Shown here: positions 24,747-33,792 of the stretch, piece by piece
Layout: each line of letters begins with the position of its first letter
Numbering within the stretch: the stretch's first letter is position 1
Source: Comamonas sp009360615
GTDB lineage: Bacteria > Pseudomonadota > Gammaproteobacteria > Burkholderiales > Burkholderiaceae_C
Assembly (NCBI RefSeq): GCF_035784015.1
Contig: NZ_JALKOW010000007.1
DNA: 64,000 nucleotides
Direction: 5' to 3' (one strand)
Translations under genes and position numbers: made by a program
Notes under the pieces: model-generated
The model's input: the letters and a program-made list of their open reading frames with translations, nothing else
Databases searched by the model: none
What the model was told of the DNA's origin: nothing

Positions 24747-26379
24747 TCTAGTTCCTAGAAAAATTAAACACATCATTGAAGACGAGTTCACTGATACAAA
24801 GCCCGTTGAACTGCACTTGAGTATCTTCCGATTTAAAGATGGATCAACTGTAGACATTGGGGCCATATGCTATAAGCGAACAAAATTTAAGCAAGGAACT
24901 GTAAATAGCGTTCGACTGACTGACTTAAGTACGCTCGATAGACGTCGCTCAATATTTATTGCTGCACTTATAGACTACCTACGCGAGAGGCCAGAAAAAA
25001 AGCCATCTAGCAAAATCGTTTTTACTCTAAAAATTCTGAAATATATAAGTTGGATTAACGAACAACCCTACGACACCGATTTTTCAAGCATCAAAGATGT
25101 TAGACGGTCTTATGAAGAATACACAAAGTGGCTATATCATCGTTTGAAGCTAAAAACCGGTGCACCAGACAAGTTAACCAACAATTCCGCATCACAAGAA
25201 CAAAAGGTCGCAAGACTGGCTTGTTCGTTAATGACAAATGAAAACATCAAAGTAATTGAATTCTGGACAACGGCAATCCGCCACTCCGACAGAGAACTAT
25301 TCTCAGAAACCCTGACAAACAATCCAATAACAGATGAAGACAAACGCAAAACTTATTCAGCCCTCTGCGATTTTATTCATCAAGCTTGGTCTATTTGGAT
25401 AAAGAAAGATATTGAATTTATCGAAATTAACAAATGCAGAGTATTTTCAGCAAGCGACATATTCAACCAATACACAAAGAACGAACTATACAACAAAACA
25501 ATTGTTTTTGCATTATTCTCATTTATCGGCGCCACGGGAGCCAATTTACAAGTAGCCATGAACGCTACCCTCGAAAGTTTTGATTTCGGACAGAGCAAAA
25601 AAAATGCCAGAATGTCCGGAACAAAATATCGAGCAAGAAACAAGGTCGTATACCCAGAGTTCGCAACAAAGTACTTAACCATCTGGCTAAAATGGCTCGA
25701 CATACGTAATGCTTGGCTATCGAGCCATAATATTAATAGCGATTTCGCTTTTCCATATTTAGGCCAAGGTGATTTAATCAAGCCCATCCCAAACTATTTG
25801 ATCGATACAACAAAACCCGCAGCCATTTTTCTAATGCATTTCTACGGCTGCAAGTGGATTTCTGCACGACAATGGAGAGACTTCAAGTCGAAATTACTTG
25901 GCAAGGCATCAAATAACGATGTATTTATATCCGCAGAAATGCAAGGACATTCTGTAAAAACGGCAATATCACATTATACAAAAACAAGCCTCATAGATGC
26001 CGCAATCGAAATAAGCACTGCATTAGAATCTATTTACGACTCAGCAATTGCCAGAACCAGAAGCAAATCTTTCATTCCCGTTACTATAGCCAGCCACAAT
26101 GACCGAAAGCTGGATACAGAAATTGGGTCTTGCCAAAGTGAAAAAGAACTTTCACCGTCAATCGCCAACGGGTTCACGAAATTTGCCCCTCAACCAAATT
26201 GCAGCATCAAAGAGACTTGTCTATTCTGCGAAAAATATGCAGTACATGCTGATGAAGAAGACATTAGAAAACTGCTGAGCTTCACCTTCGTAGTGAACGA
26301 ACTATCTAAAGCAAAACCACATGCCGACTGTGTCGGCCGATTGGGCTCCGTATCTACACAGAGTAGAAGAAATCCTTGA
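24739..26379 (+). CDS. Second recombinase of the trio, frameshifted near its C-terminus
   Basis: A 546-aa protein in AT-rich DNA with a degenerate tyrosine-recombinase C-terminal domain: KWISARQWRDFKSKLLGK, then MQGHSVKTAISHYTKTSL with a His and a Tyr in the catalytic spacing. The usual Arg-rich HxxR box is replaced. A CSIKETCLFCEKYA cluster (four Cys in the region) near residue 500 may bind zinc. The last residues (from about 528) look out of frame, and the natural C-terminus is in the next frame (see 26321 to 26515). It overlaps the first recombinase by 8 bases. Confidence 0.75.
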   Translation: MFDLVPRKIKHIIEDEFTDTKPVELHLSIFRFKDGSTVDIGAICYKRTKFKQGTVNSVRLTDLSTLDRRRSIFIAALIDYLRERPEKKPSSKIVFTLKILKYISWINEQPYDTDFSSIKDVRRSYEEYTKWLYHRLKLKTGAPDKLTNNSASQEQKVARLACSLMTNENIKVIEFWTTAIRHSDRELFSETLTNNPITDEDKRKTYSALCDFIHQAWSIWIKKDIEFIEINKCRVFSASDIFNQYTKNELYNKTIVFALFSFIGATGANLQVAMNATLESFDFGQSKKNARMSGTKYRARNKVVYPEFATKYLTIWLKWLDIRNAWLSSHNINSDFAFPYLGQGDLIKPIPNYLIDTTKPAAIFLMHFYGCKWISARQWRDFKSKLLGKASNNDVFISAEMQGHSVKTAISHYTKTSLIDAAIEISTALESIYDSAIARTRSKSFIPVTIASHNDRKLDTEIGSCQSEKELSPSIANGFTKFAPQPNCSIKETCLFCEKYAVHADEEDIRKLLSFTFVVNELSKAKPHADCVGRLGSVSTQSRRNP

Positions 26380-26515
26380 CCAACTAAAGACCTTCGACAC
26401 CAAATTGGGCAATGAAATTTCCACTATTGCCGAGGAAATAGAATATGGTGAACTTGATGAATTCTGGATGGACTATTACCAAGCAATATTAGAATTTGGA
26501 GTAATAAGTCAATGA
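26321..26515 (+). pseudogene. Out-of-frame C-terminal end of the second recombinase
   Basis: The frame from 26321 encodes WAPYLHRVEEILDQLK ... DEFWMDYYQAILEFGV, a helical ending typical of this recombinase type. It stops at the TGA 26513 to 26515, overlapping the ATG of the third recombinase by four bases. That tight junction shows this is the ancestral end. A +1 shift between about 26310 and 26340 separates it from the long upstream frame. Confidence 0.7.
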
Positions 26516-28500
26516 GCTTCTACCAAGTACACATTAACCAAGTTAATGAATCCGATCGCAGGTTGCCTCCACCGGTCGAGGCTCTAAATATTTCCGAAGA
26601 TACCATTGTCTCCTATAATAAGCACGGTGATACAGCATCAGTTTTTTCTGACAACACCTGGGATTTCTCGGCAATATCAAGCAACAACAACCAGTACATA
26701 TTTGACGCTAATAGATTCCCAGAATCTATTATGAGAGAAATCAAGATACTATCGTACGCACGAATTTATTGGTCCCCAACCGCACGTTCTTTGAGTAGCA
26801 TTAGGCCATCCCCACTATTTACCCTTGCTGAATGGGCAATGGCAAATAATCGCAGCATCCAAGAGACATTAAACGATAAAAAGCTTATTAACTGGCTTGC
26901 AGCGAGCCTGTCATCACTTGAACGACGCGAAGCCGACAGCATCGCTGCGGTTGTAAATGAACTCACCAAAATACGAGTAGGCCGCAGCAGCTTAGTCATA
27001 GCACCAGCCAACTTTGAGTTAGCAGATATACTAAAGTTAGTAGCAAAATCAATTCCAAAAGAACGGGTAAAGCAAACTGCCCTAATACCAACTCGAATTT
27101 ACGGCAAAATAATTACAGCGCTTGAAAAACATCTACAAAAATTTACCTATAACTTCGACGAGATAAAAGGATTCTACAAATTTTCTGCAAATGGTTATAA
27201 AGACGGGGGTGAACTGCACTCGTCAGTATATGCATTTAAGCACTGGTACCGAAAGGAAGGACACTACCAATCAATCATCGATGAATTTGACCTCTCAAGC
27301 TTGGCCGAGAAGTACCAGCTGACTGATAAGAACAAATGGAATCACTACATCCGAAATGTGCAGCATGCAGCCAAAATATGGATACACTTATTCACAGGCA
27401 TGCGCGATCAAGAGGTTAACACACTAAATAGGGATTGCTTGACTCCTCTTAATGTTAAGGGTTCAACCGCGAAAATCATCAGAGGCTACACATCAAAAAC
27501 AATTGGCTCTGGCGCAACAAGCACGTACTGGATAACCAGCAACATAATTGACATAGGAATTGAAGTAGCCCGTTCGATTGGCGAGCTAGCAGCCATACAG
27601 AATAATTGGGAGCTTCACCCAACTGATTATCCACTTTTTCCGACTATTTTTCCGCTAGACAAGACTTACATTTCAAAGTCATTTCATGCTAATGCACCAT
27701 TTTCCGATGGACTCAGTGGAGATAGATTAAGGGATTGGTATTCGCTTTTTCCAGAAATAATAGTCACGGAAGAAGATTTAGCAGAGCTTTATAATTTCGA
27801 CGGCTTTAGAGACTGGAAATCTGAAATCCAGCTAGGAAAGCCATGGCCACTAACAACACACCAATGTCGTAGATCTCTGGCAGTTTATCTTGCATGCTCC
27901 GGCATGGTATCCATCGGATCTTTGCAGTTGCAGTTTAAGCATTTAGTAACAGCCATGACTAGCTACTATAGAAGAAACTCAATTTTTGCCAAGAACTTCA
28001 TACTTAATGACACTGAGAATGACGCTCATAAAGGTCAAGTTATTTTCATTGAGTCTCTTGAAACTGAGCAAAAACTCTCGCAATTTTTTTCGTACGAGGA
28101 GAATGTGGTAAAACAGCAGCCCAGCCTCTGGGGTGGTGAAGGAACACGGATCCGTCAAGCGCACAAAGCCGGTAGAACAATCACCATATTAAAAGACCGT
28201 GAGCTACTAAAAAAAGCATTCATCAAAGGAGAAGTTAGTTATCGCCCAGGACCAATGGGTGGCTGTACCAAAGTTGACCCCTGCGACAAGTCAAGCGTTA
28301 CTCAATTGGGCTCGCAGTGTCTTGGTTGCGCCGAATTCATCGGCGATAAAGATAGTATTCCCAAAGCAGAGAAAGCACTTAGTTTACTCTATAAGACTAG
28401 AGATAGATATCCTTCAAATAGTTTGCACTACAAACAAACCCAAAAGGATATAGATATTTTTGAATCAAGGCTAAATATCGGGCGTGAGGCAATAAAATGA
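26512..28500 (+). CDS. Third large recombinase-type protein of the trio (GmtZ-like)
   Basis: A 662-aa protein. The central part has HLFTGMRDQEVNTLNRDCL (Arg in a recombinase box I context, about residue 300). The later TTHQCRRSLAVYLACSG (about 445) corresponds to the HxxR box II (H-Q-C-R), with an AMTSYYRRNS segment following that could supply the Tyr. A Cys-rich segment near the C-terminus (GGCTKVDPCDKS ... GSQCLGCAEF) could bind zinc. This resembles Tn554 TnpB and the large integrase of gamma-mobile-trio modules. It overlaps its neighbours on both sides. Confidence 0.75.
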   Translation: MSFYQVHINQVNESDRRLPPPVEALNISEDTIVSYNKHGDTASVFSDNTWDFSAISSNNNQYIFDANRFPESIMREIKILSYARIYWSPTARSLSSIRPSPLFTLAEWAMANNRSIQETLNDKKLINWLAASLSSLERREADSIAAVVNELTKIRVGRSSLVIAPANFELADILKLVAKSIPKERVKQTALIPTRIYGKIITALEKHLQKFTYNFDEIKGFYKFSANGYKDGGELHSSVYAFKHWYRKEGHYQSIIDEFDLSSLAEKYQLTDKNKWNHYIRNVQHAAKIWIHLFTGMRDQEVNTLNRDCLTPLNVKGSTAKIIRGYTSKTIGSGATSTYWITSNIIDIGIEVARSIGELAAIQNNWELHPTDYPLFPTIFPLDKTYISKSFHANAPFSDGLSGDRLRDWYSLFPEIIVTEEDLAELYNFDGFRDWKSEIQLGKPWPLTTHQCRRSLAVYLACSGMVSIGSLQLQFKHLVTAMTSYYRRNSIFAKNFILNDTENDAHKGQVIFIESLETEQKLSQFFSYEENVVKQQPSLWGGEGTRIRQAHKAGRTITILKDRELLKKAFIKGEVSYRPGPMGGCTKVDPCDKSSVTQLGSQCLGCAEFIGDKDSIPKAEKALSLLYKTRDRYPSNSLHYKQTQKDIDIFESRLNIGREAIK

Positions 28501-28886
28501 CAGAACGAACTAAAACGGAGCAGGATTATTACGCTGCACTACAGCGACTAATCGACAATAAATCTACCGTATCCATTAATGCCGTGGCCATTGAGGCCGG
28601 GAAAAAGCCAGGTTCAGTAAGAATGGCTCGCTTTCCCGATCTGGTAACAGAAATCAATCGAGTGATTGATATTCAAGCCAAGAAGTTAATCTCCCATAAG
28701 GCGCCCAAGTTCGAGGCAAAAATTAAGTCTAGAGATCAGGAATTACAGGATCTCAAACGCAGCTACGATATTGCTCTACAGAAGATAGTCTCACTAGAAC
28801 GGCAGGTGTTCGACTTACAGAAGGAGCTCGCCGAATACAGACCCGCCAGGGCAACTATTCACCACCTGTCCAGACCTATTCGCTAG
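28497..28886 (+). CDS. Small coiled-coil protein closing the recombinase module (TnpC/GmtX-like)
   Basis: A 129-aa protein. The N-terminal 60 residues look like a helix-turn-helix (STVSINAVAIEAGKKPGSVR), followed by a long coiled coil (residues 70 to 115, IKSRDQELQDLKRSYDIALQ). This is the form of Tn554 TnpC-like accessory proteins, which affect the orientation or efficiency of transposition. Its start overlaps the third recombinase stop by four bases. Confidence 0.7.
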   Translation: MTERTKTEQDYYAALQRLIDNKSTVSINAVAIEAGKKPGSVRMARFPDLVTEINRVIDIQAKKLISHKAPKFEAKIKSRDQELQDLKRSYDIALQKIVSLERQVFDLQKELAEYRPARATIHHLSRPIR

Positions 28887-29296
28887 CGCTTACCTACTTC
28901 ATGCCTGTATGAGCGCCCTACGTAACTCCCCACGACCACTAGGCGCGTGTGCTTGAGCGCTATGGGGAGGTAGTTCAGTTTGGCTCAGGGAAGAACTTGC
29001 AGCTGACTGACTTTAGACTGGCACTGTATACAACGGCATCCTGTGATGCGAACGCATCACCGAGAGGTGGGCAGTATTTACAACCATCACGTGGTTAAGC
29101 GCATGCCCTGCGAACTGCTGAATCTATACGCCCGACATTTTCACAGGCATGCCGACGTAGCGGCGACTACATTCACTGTGCTTTTATTCAGTATTCCTGT
29201 GACTGTGGGCGCCCATTTCAACTTAAATTCTTGCATTCTGTTACCATTTCAATAAGGACATGAGAAATAAATGTGACGGAGTGAGGCAAGTAAAAG
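28887..29296. other. Gene-free stretch between recombinase module and defence cargo
   Basis: About 410 bp. A 70-codon frame at 29043 to 29255 has no ribosome-binding site and no recognisable product. The promoter of the ABC three-component system is probably here. No repeat or attachment site was spotted. Confidence 0.4.
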
Positions 29297-30511
29297 GTGA
29301 CGGAGAACATTCAATCTAACGCTGTTCATGAAGCGACAGCCGCCGCTCTTGGGTTTTATTTTCAAAGCCAGTTTGCGTTGCTGAAGCTCATTTCACAGAC
29401 CAGCAGCGATGCCGCCGCAGCAGTTGAGCGATTGGACGATGTTGAGTTGAGGGTCGACGGACAACAACTGCTTTATCAGCTAAAACACTCTATCCAAGCC
29501 CACCCTCCTCCTGTCACTCTGGCCTCAGTCGCGTTCTGGAAAACTATCAAGGTCTGGATCGATGCTCTCCCTTTTGTATCTCTTGCAGACACGACATTCC
29601 ATCTCGTTGCAGTTGGAAAGGTGCCTCCTGATTCACCGTTGATGTCGCTATGCGATTCGGGCAGTGATCGCGAGACACTACTGAAGGCGATGGAGGAAGA
29701 AGCTGATCGTGTGCTGTCTGAAAGAGCAGACGCAAAGTTAGCAGGCACCAAGCTCCCTCATGCTGCTCGTGCACCTGGCTGCCTTGCCTTTCACGCACTC
29801 ACCCCTACCGCTCGCTTAAGCCTCCTTCGCAGAGTAATCATTCAACAGGACACTGCGAGCATTGGAGAAATACCTAATGAGGTGGCCAAGCGACTGCACC
29901 TCATTCCTAAAGTACAACGATTGGAGGCTGCAAATCGTCTTCTACAGTGGTGGGATCAACAAGTCATATTCAGCTTGTGTGAAAAGCGAGATCGAGTAAT
30001 CCATCGAAGCGAAATGGAGCATCAGATATCGTCGATTATCGCGGATCTAGAGAATGGGACTTTGGTGGCTGAGTTCTCCGAGTTCACGCAACCCGAAGAT
30101 TATCAGCCTGATGGACTGCTGAGGCGTCAAATTGCGCTTGTAAATGGTAGACCCTCAGACATTGCCAAGGCAATCCGAGCACAGTGGCGGGCTAAAGAGC
30201 AACGATCCAGTTGGATTAGAAATAATCCTGAGATGCGTTCGAAAATAGCGGGCTATGACACAGTACTTGCTGAGCGCTGGTCAGATCGCCACTCCCAAAT
30301 GGTAGAGGACTGTGCTGAGCTTGAGCCATCACAGGTGGCGAATAAGGGACTAGAGCTTCTGCGTTGGACTCATGAGAATGCTCCAACTCAAGTTGAGCCA
30401 ATCGCTCGTGGCTGGACCGCTCATTACTATGTACAGGGCACCTTCCAAGTACTTGCCATCGACCTTCGAGTTGGTTGGCACGCAAACTACCTAAAGCTTC
30501 TCAAGGACTAA
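29297..30511 (+). CDS. ABC three-component system, nuclease-like first component
   Basis: A 404-aa protein with a GTG start. The N-terminal part (residues 10 to 70, AALGFYFQSQFALLKLIS and then VELRVDGQQLLYQLKHS) resembles the restriction-like nuclease domains at the head of ABC-3C proteins. There is an E...D..QLKH arrangement in the place of the PD-(D/E)xK motif. The C-terminal part (about residues 290 to 404) has the W-rich ABC-3C type end (RGWTAHYYVQGTFQVLAIDL). It is followed by the middle component after 4 bp. It is presumed to be the effector whose activity is controlled by the ATPase; this is inferred from family knowledge. Confidence 0.75.
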   Translation: MTENIQSNAVHEATAAALGFYFQSQFALLKLISQTSSDAAAAVERLDDVELRVDGQQLLYQLKHSIQAHPPPVTLASVAFWKTIKVWIDALPFVSLADTTFHLVAVGKVPPDSPLMSLCDSGSDRETLLKAMEEEADRVLSERADAKLAGTKLPHAARAPGCLAFHALTPTARLSLLRRVIIQQDTASIGEIPNEVAKRLHLIPKVQRLEAANRLLQWWDQQVIFSLCEKRDRVIHRSEMEHQISSIIADLENGTLVAEFSEFTQPEDYQPDGLLRRQIALVNGRPSDIAKAIRAQWRAKEQRSSWIRNNPEMRSKIAGYDTVLAERWSDRHSQMVEDCAELEPSQVANKGLELLRWTHENAPTQVEPIARGWTAHYYVQGTFQVLAIDLRVGWHANYLKLLKD

Positions 30512-30515
30512 GGTC

Positions 30516-31001
30516 ATGGCGATTGCTCACGACATTTTTGCCGAAACCAATCCGGCTTATTGCGCGTCTCTGCTAGCCACATTCGTCAAAGCCTATCGCG
30601 TGAGGAATGAGTCAGAGCCAGAGATAACCTTGTGTTACGCCGCTCTGCCATTGGCATTGTCTGGAGATTTAGCTACTACGTTCAACGGAACGAATCGTAA
30701 GACAGGCTTATTGGAGTGGTTGCGTCGCAGCCCTTCCATTCAAGTCCGTCTTGCTGCTCGAGTAAATGGCTCATTGGATATTGTGACAGAAGCGATTAGG
30801 TTTGGGTGTTTTAGCAATCTCTTGGCTATCAATACTGATGGCAAGATAACCTCTGGGATGTCACCTGTGCCAACGCAGCTCAAAGCAGAACTAACGCAGG
30901 AAACACAGAAGAATTTTGACAATATCGACCGACTTGGTCATTGGTTTGCTTCGGCTGGCTCAACAAGGACGGTATTCAATTTGATGGGTCTTGAATTATG
31001 A
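30516..31001 (+). CDS. ABC three-component system, middle component
   Basis: A 161-aa protein with the form of ABC-3C middle components: an N-terminal FAETNPAYCASLLATFVKAY helix, an ITLCYAALPLALSG segment, then a helical C-terminal half. It bridges the nuclease-like protein and the ATPase. Its stop overlaps the ATPase start by four bases. Confidence 0.75.
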   Translation: MAIAHDIFAETNPAYCASLLATFVKAYRVRNESEPEITLCYAALPLALSGDLATTFNGTNRKTGLLEWLRRSPSIQVRLAARVNGSLDIVTEAIRFGCFSNLLAINTDGKITSGMSPVPTQLKAELTQETQKNFDNIDRLGHWFASAGSTRTVFNLMGLEL

Positions 31002-32938
31002 GTCGCTGGAATATATCGAGAATTTTCTTTATTGGCGAAGGTGGTCGTGTTCGCACCCTTAAACTAGAGATTGGCGAGGTGAATATCTTCACTGGAGCTT
31101 CCGGGACGGGTAAATCTACGCTAATCAAAGCCATCGACTATTGTCTAGGATCTCGTGAGTGTGAGCTAGCAGCTCACGTGAAGCGCCACAGTATCGCTGT
31201 CGGCATCAAATGGGTTTTAGATGACGTGGAGATGATCACTGGTCGGGTTATTCCGCCACTGGGACAAAAAACCAGCACAAAAATGTTTGTCAGCAGTGGG
31301 CGAAACCTCCAAATCCCAAAATCGTTGGAGGAGTTTCAAGGAGCTACAAACCTAGTAGCGGGAAAGTCCTTTATTGAGAGAGCATTTGGTATAGGAGGAG
31401 TAGTCGATGCTTCGGATGAAAGCTCTGCTCGAAAATGGCGTCCGACAGTACGCCATGCAACGGCCTATATGTTTGTTCCCAAAGACGTTATCTATAACGA
31501 GACCGCCCTGCTTCATGGCTTAGACCAAGCCGACGAGGCTCCTGGAATTATTGAAACGATGCCTTACTTTCTCGGTGTCGTCACTCAAGACACCGTGATT
31601 CAGGAGCGTCGACTAAGGGAACTTCGCAAGCAGCTTGATCGGGAGCAGCGTCGGCTTCGAATTCACCAAGCCGAGGGAAGCGACTACAAGAAGCATGCGA
31701 TGCGTTTATTGATGGATGCTCATCGCACCGGTCTTTGTGAACTCCCATCTGACGAAGCTGCAGAAACAGTTCTTCAAGAAGCACTGCTCCGGCTCAAGCG
31801 GTTGAAGTTCAGCAAAGGTCAGAACCCGAACGAAGGGGAGCTTTCTAGTCTCCACACGCAGCGTCGTAGCCTGCTCAGTGAGATAGAAAAAGCGAGGCGT
31901 AGCTCTCGAGCTACGCAAGTGGCGCTCCAGGAAATGTCGGGGTTCCAGGGCGCAGTGAAACGGCAGTATGAAAAGCTGAAAATTGCCGAGCACCTTGAGC
32001 CGGTGTCCCACTCCTGCCCCCTGTGTGATGCGCCCAGCGAGCGAGGAATAGCTGCCTCCCACGCCATCCGCCAATCAATTGACATCGTTCGCTCTGAAGG
32101 CGCGGCGGTTGAAAATGTACGACCTAGACTTGTAGATCATGAGCAATCACTTCAGTTAGAGCTAGCAAGGCTCAATGGCAACCTAAAGAGCGTCGACGAG
32201 CGTATAAAGACCTGGATCAGGCAAAGCACTGAAGCCAAGGAGATGGACAACCTAGCACAGTATCACGCGCACTTGATGGGCAAGGTTTCGCAGTTCTTAG
32301 AGATGAATCCTGCGACTCCGCTTCCTGGCCCTGACTTGGACGTCCTACGGGAGCAGATAGAGGACCTTGAGGCGCTGATTGATAACGACGCAAAACAAGT
32401 TTTGCTCGCACGTGCCGAGCGAAAGGTTTCGCAATATTTGTCTGAGGCGTTCTCATTGCTGCCTACCGTCGCACCCTGCGATGAAGCCGAGTTGGAATTT
32501 TCGAGTAAGCCACCAGCTATCGCGATCATTGAGAAAGATTCTGGAGCGGTACTGCGGTTACCTGATGCTGGATCTGATGAGAACTACCTGGCTATCCACA
32601 TTGCGCTGTCCTTTGCTCTACAAAAGCACCTGGGAAAAGCCAACGCCCCTGTGCCGGCTTTTCTAGCATTCGATCAGATCAGCCGTCCTTACTACCCTCA
32701 AAGCGGAGACGACGAAGCAAGTCTTGGAGAAAATGAGGAGGTCTTGGCAATGCGTCGTCACCTAGACTTTTTGTTCAACGCCACCGCTGACCAGAAAGAT
32801 TTGCAGGTTCTACTGATTGAGCACGCGTATTTCAGCGATGACCCCCGATATGTAAGTGCTACTCGTAAAAGGTGGAACAAGCTTTCGGGAGACGCCCTGA
32901 TCCCGCTGGACTGGCCAAGAAGACAGGACAGCTTGTAA
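30998..32938 (+). CDS. ABC three-component system ATPase, DUF3732 family
   Basis: A 646-aa SMC/RecF-like ATPase. Walker A is TGASGTGKST (residues 32 to 41). A central coiled coil (about 200 to 430) has a zinc-hook-like CPLCDAP in its middle. The C-terminal DUF3732 region includes FLAFDQISRPYYPQSGDD, the Walker B equivalent. It should sense DNA or RNA structures and trigger the partner nuclease. Overlapping gene starts show that the three genes form one unit. Confidence 0.85.
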   Translation: MSRWNISRIFFIGEGGRVRTLKLEIGEVNIFTGASGTGKSTLIKAIDYCLGSRECELAAHVKRHSIAVGIKWVLDDVEMITGRVIPPLGQKTSTKMFVSSGRNLQIPKSLEEFQGATNLVAGKSFIERAFGIGGVVDASDESSARKWRPTVRHATAYMFVPKDVIYNETALLHGLDQADEAPGIIETMPYFLGVVTQDTVIQERRLRELRKQLDREQRRLRIHQAEGSDYKKHAMRLLMDAHRTGLCELPSDEAAETVLQEALLRLKRLKFSKGQNPNEGELSSLHTQRRSLLSEIEKARRSSRATQVALQEMSGFQGAVKRQYEKLKIAEHLEPVSHSCPLCDAPSERGIAASHAIRQSIDIVRSEGAAVENVRPRLVDHEQSLQLELARLNGNLKSVDERIKTWIRQSTEAKEMDNLAQYHAHLMGKVSQFLEMNPATPLPGPDLDVLREQIEDLEALIDNDAKQVLLARAERKVSQYLSEAFSLLPTVAPCDEAELEFSSKPPAIAIIEKDSGAVLRLPDAGSDENYLAIHIALSFALQKHLGKANAPVPAFLAFDQISRPYYPQSGDDEASLGENEEVLAMRRHLDFLFNATADQKDLQVLLIEHAYFSDDPRYVSATRKRWNKLSGDALIPLDWPRRQDSL

Positions 32939-33200
32939 GGAAAACTGGCATAGAGCGACAACGACCACTGCGGAAATGTCAACAACATACAGTTCTATGC
33001 CCTATATCAACTTCGAAGTACTAAACATACCTTTGGAGTGGGAGCCTGGAAGCTGTACGACGTCGTTCATGACGAAACTGACTCTGAGTTGAGCTCTTGA
33101 ATTAAGCGCAAAGCACCTATTCACGCCGTCCCTACGATGGCTACGCTTTCTTCTGGCTGGGAGATTAGCCGGAGAAATTCAACAGATACAGGAGGTTGCA

Positions 33201-33545
33201 ATGGGCGTCGAAAATATAGTCACTAGCGTTGGCACCTCTATTGCACTGACGGTAAGTAGCTACGTGCCGCTGACAAATGCAGGCCTATTTGGTCCTTCCA
33301 ACTACTGGGAGTGCATTCTGGATCAGATGCCTGGAGTGCAAAGTGACATGGTTGCCTATCAGGTTGCGGCCTCATGTCATAACAAGTTCCCAAGCGCACA
33401 GCCTATCCCTGACAGAGACAAGGCAGGTGGGCTTATCTCCGTTCCCCGGGCGCCAGACTGCGTAATCAAAAATGGCAAGCACACCGCCAGCGACTTGGCC
33501 GCAAGGCTCATTACAGCGGCTTGCTATCAGCTGTACTGGCCTTGA
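33201..33545 (+). CDS. Small protein with duplicated Cys-x-Cys helical motif
   Basis: A 114-aa protein with a very strong AGGAGG site. A moderately hydrophobic N-terminal region (residues 3 to 30) may be a signal or anchor. Two similar segments follow: ECILDQMPGVQSDMVAYQV with AASC after it, and DCVIKNGKHTASDLAARLIT with AAC after it. Each has a Cys, then SD, then a helix ending in Cys. Similar small proteins with the CIL..M.G..SD pattern occur in many bacteria, but I know of no function. It stands alone between two defence operons. Confidence 0.6.
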   Translation: MGVENIVTSVGTSIALTVSSYVPLTNAGLFGPSNYWECILDQMPGVQSDMVAYQVAASCHNKFPSAQPIPDRDKAGGLISVPRAPDCVIKNGKHTASDLAARLITAACYQLYWP

Positions 33546-33792
33546 GAATTTTCAAGGCACGTTTGTAGCAGGATCCTATGCAGAGCTACCCACATCACCT
33601 ACATCCGTGAGATAAGGGGCTTAGGAATAGGTAGCTCGGCCAGAGAGGCGCTTCAAATTTCGAAGGAGGCATCTCAAAACCTCACATTCTTGTTGCCCGG
33701 CACCGTGTTCATTGAATCTAGTTGCCGCAGACGCTAGCTTTTGCGACAATCTCCATCTTTCATTTGCTTACAATTAAAATTAAGGAGACCGC
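33546..33792. other. Promoter-bearing gap before the methyltransferase-helicase-dioxygenase operon
   Basis: About 250 bp without a gene, becoming AT-rich before the operon (TTGCTTACAATTAAAATTAAGG). The AAGGAG ribosome-binding site at 33783 to 33788 defines the GTG start of the next gene. Confidence 0.4.

Larger units (their letters stand above)
23256..28886 (+). mobile_element. Multi-recombinase mobile module (Tn554 / gamma-mobile-trio-like)
   Basis: Three long recombinase-type genes and one small coiled-coil gene in overlapping or near-overlapping order. All are AT-rich compared with the prophage to the left. The layout is like that of Tn554 (TnpA, TnpB, TnpC) and of the gamma-mobile-trio modules that head defence islands. 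The cargo to the right (29 to 53.8 kb) is full of defence genes, which fits. Outer boundaries of the element were not found. Confidence 0.65.

Noticed and set aside
29043..29255. 70-aa frame between the recombinase module and the ABC-3C system
   Set aside because: No ribosome-binding site and no motif; more likely promoter and spacer DNA.
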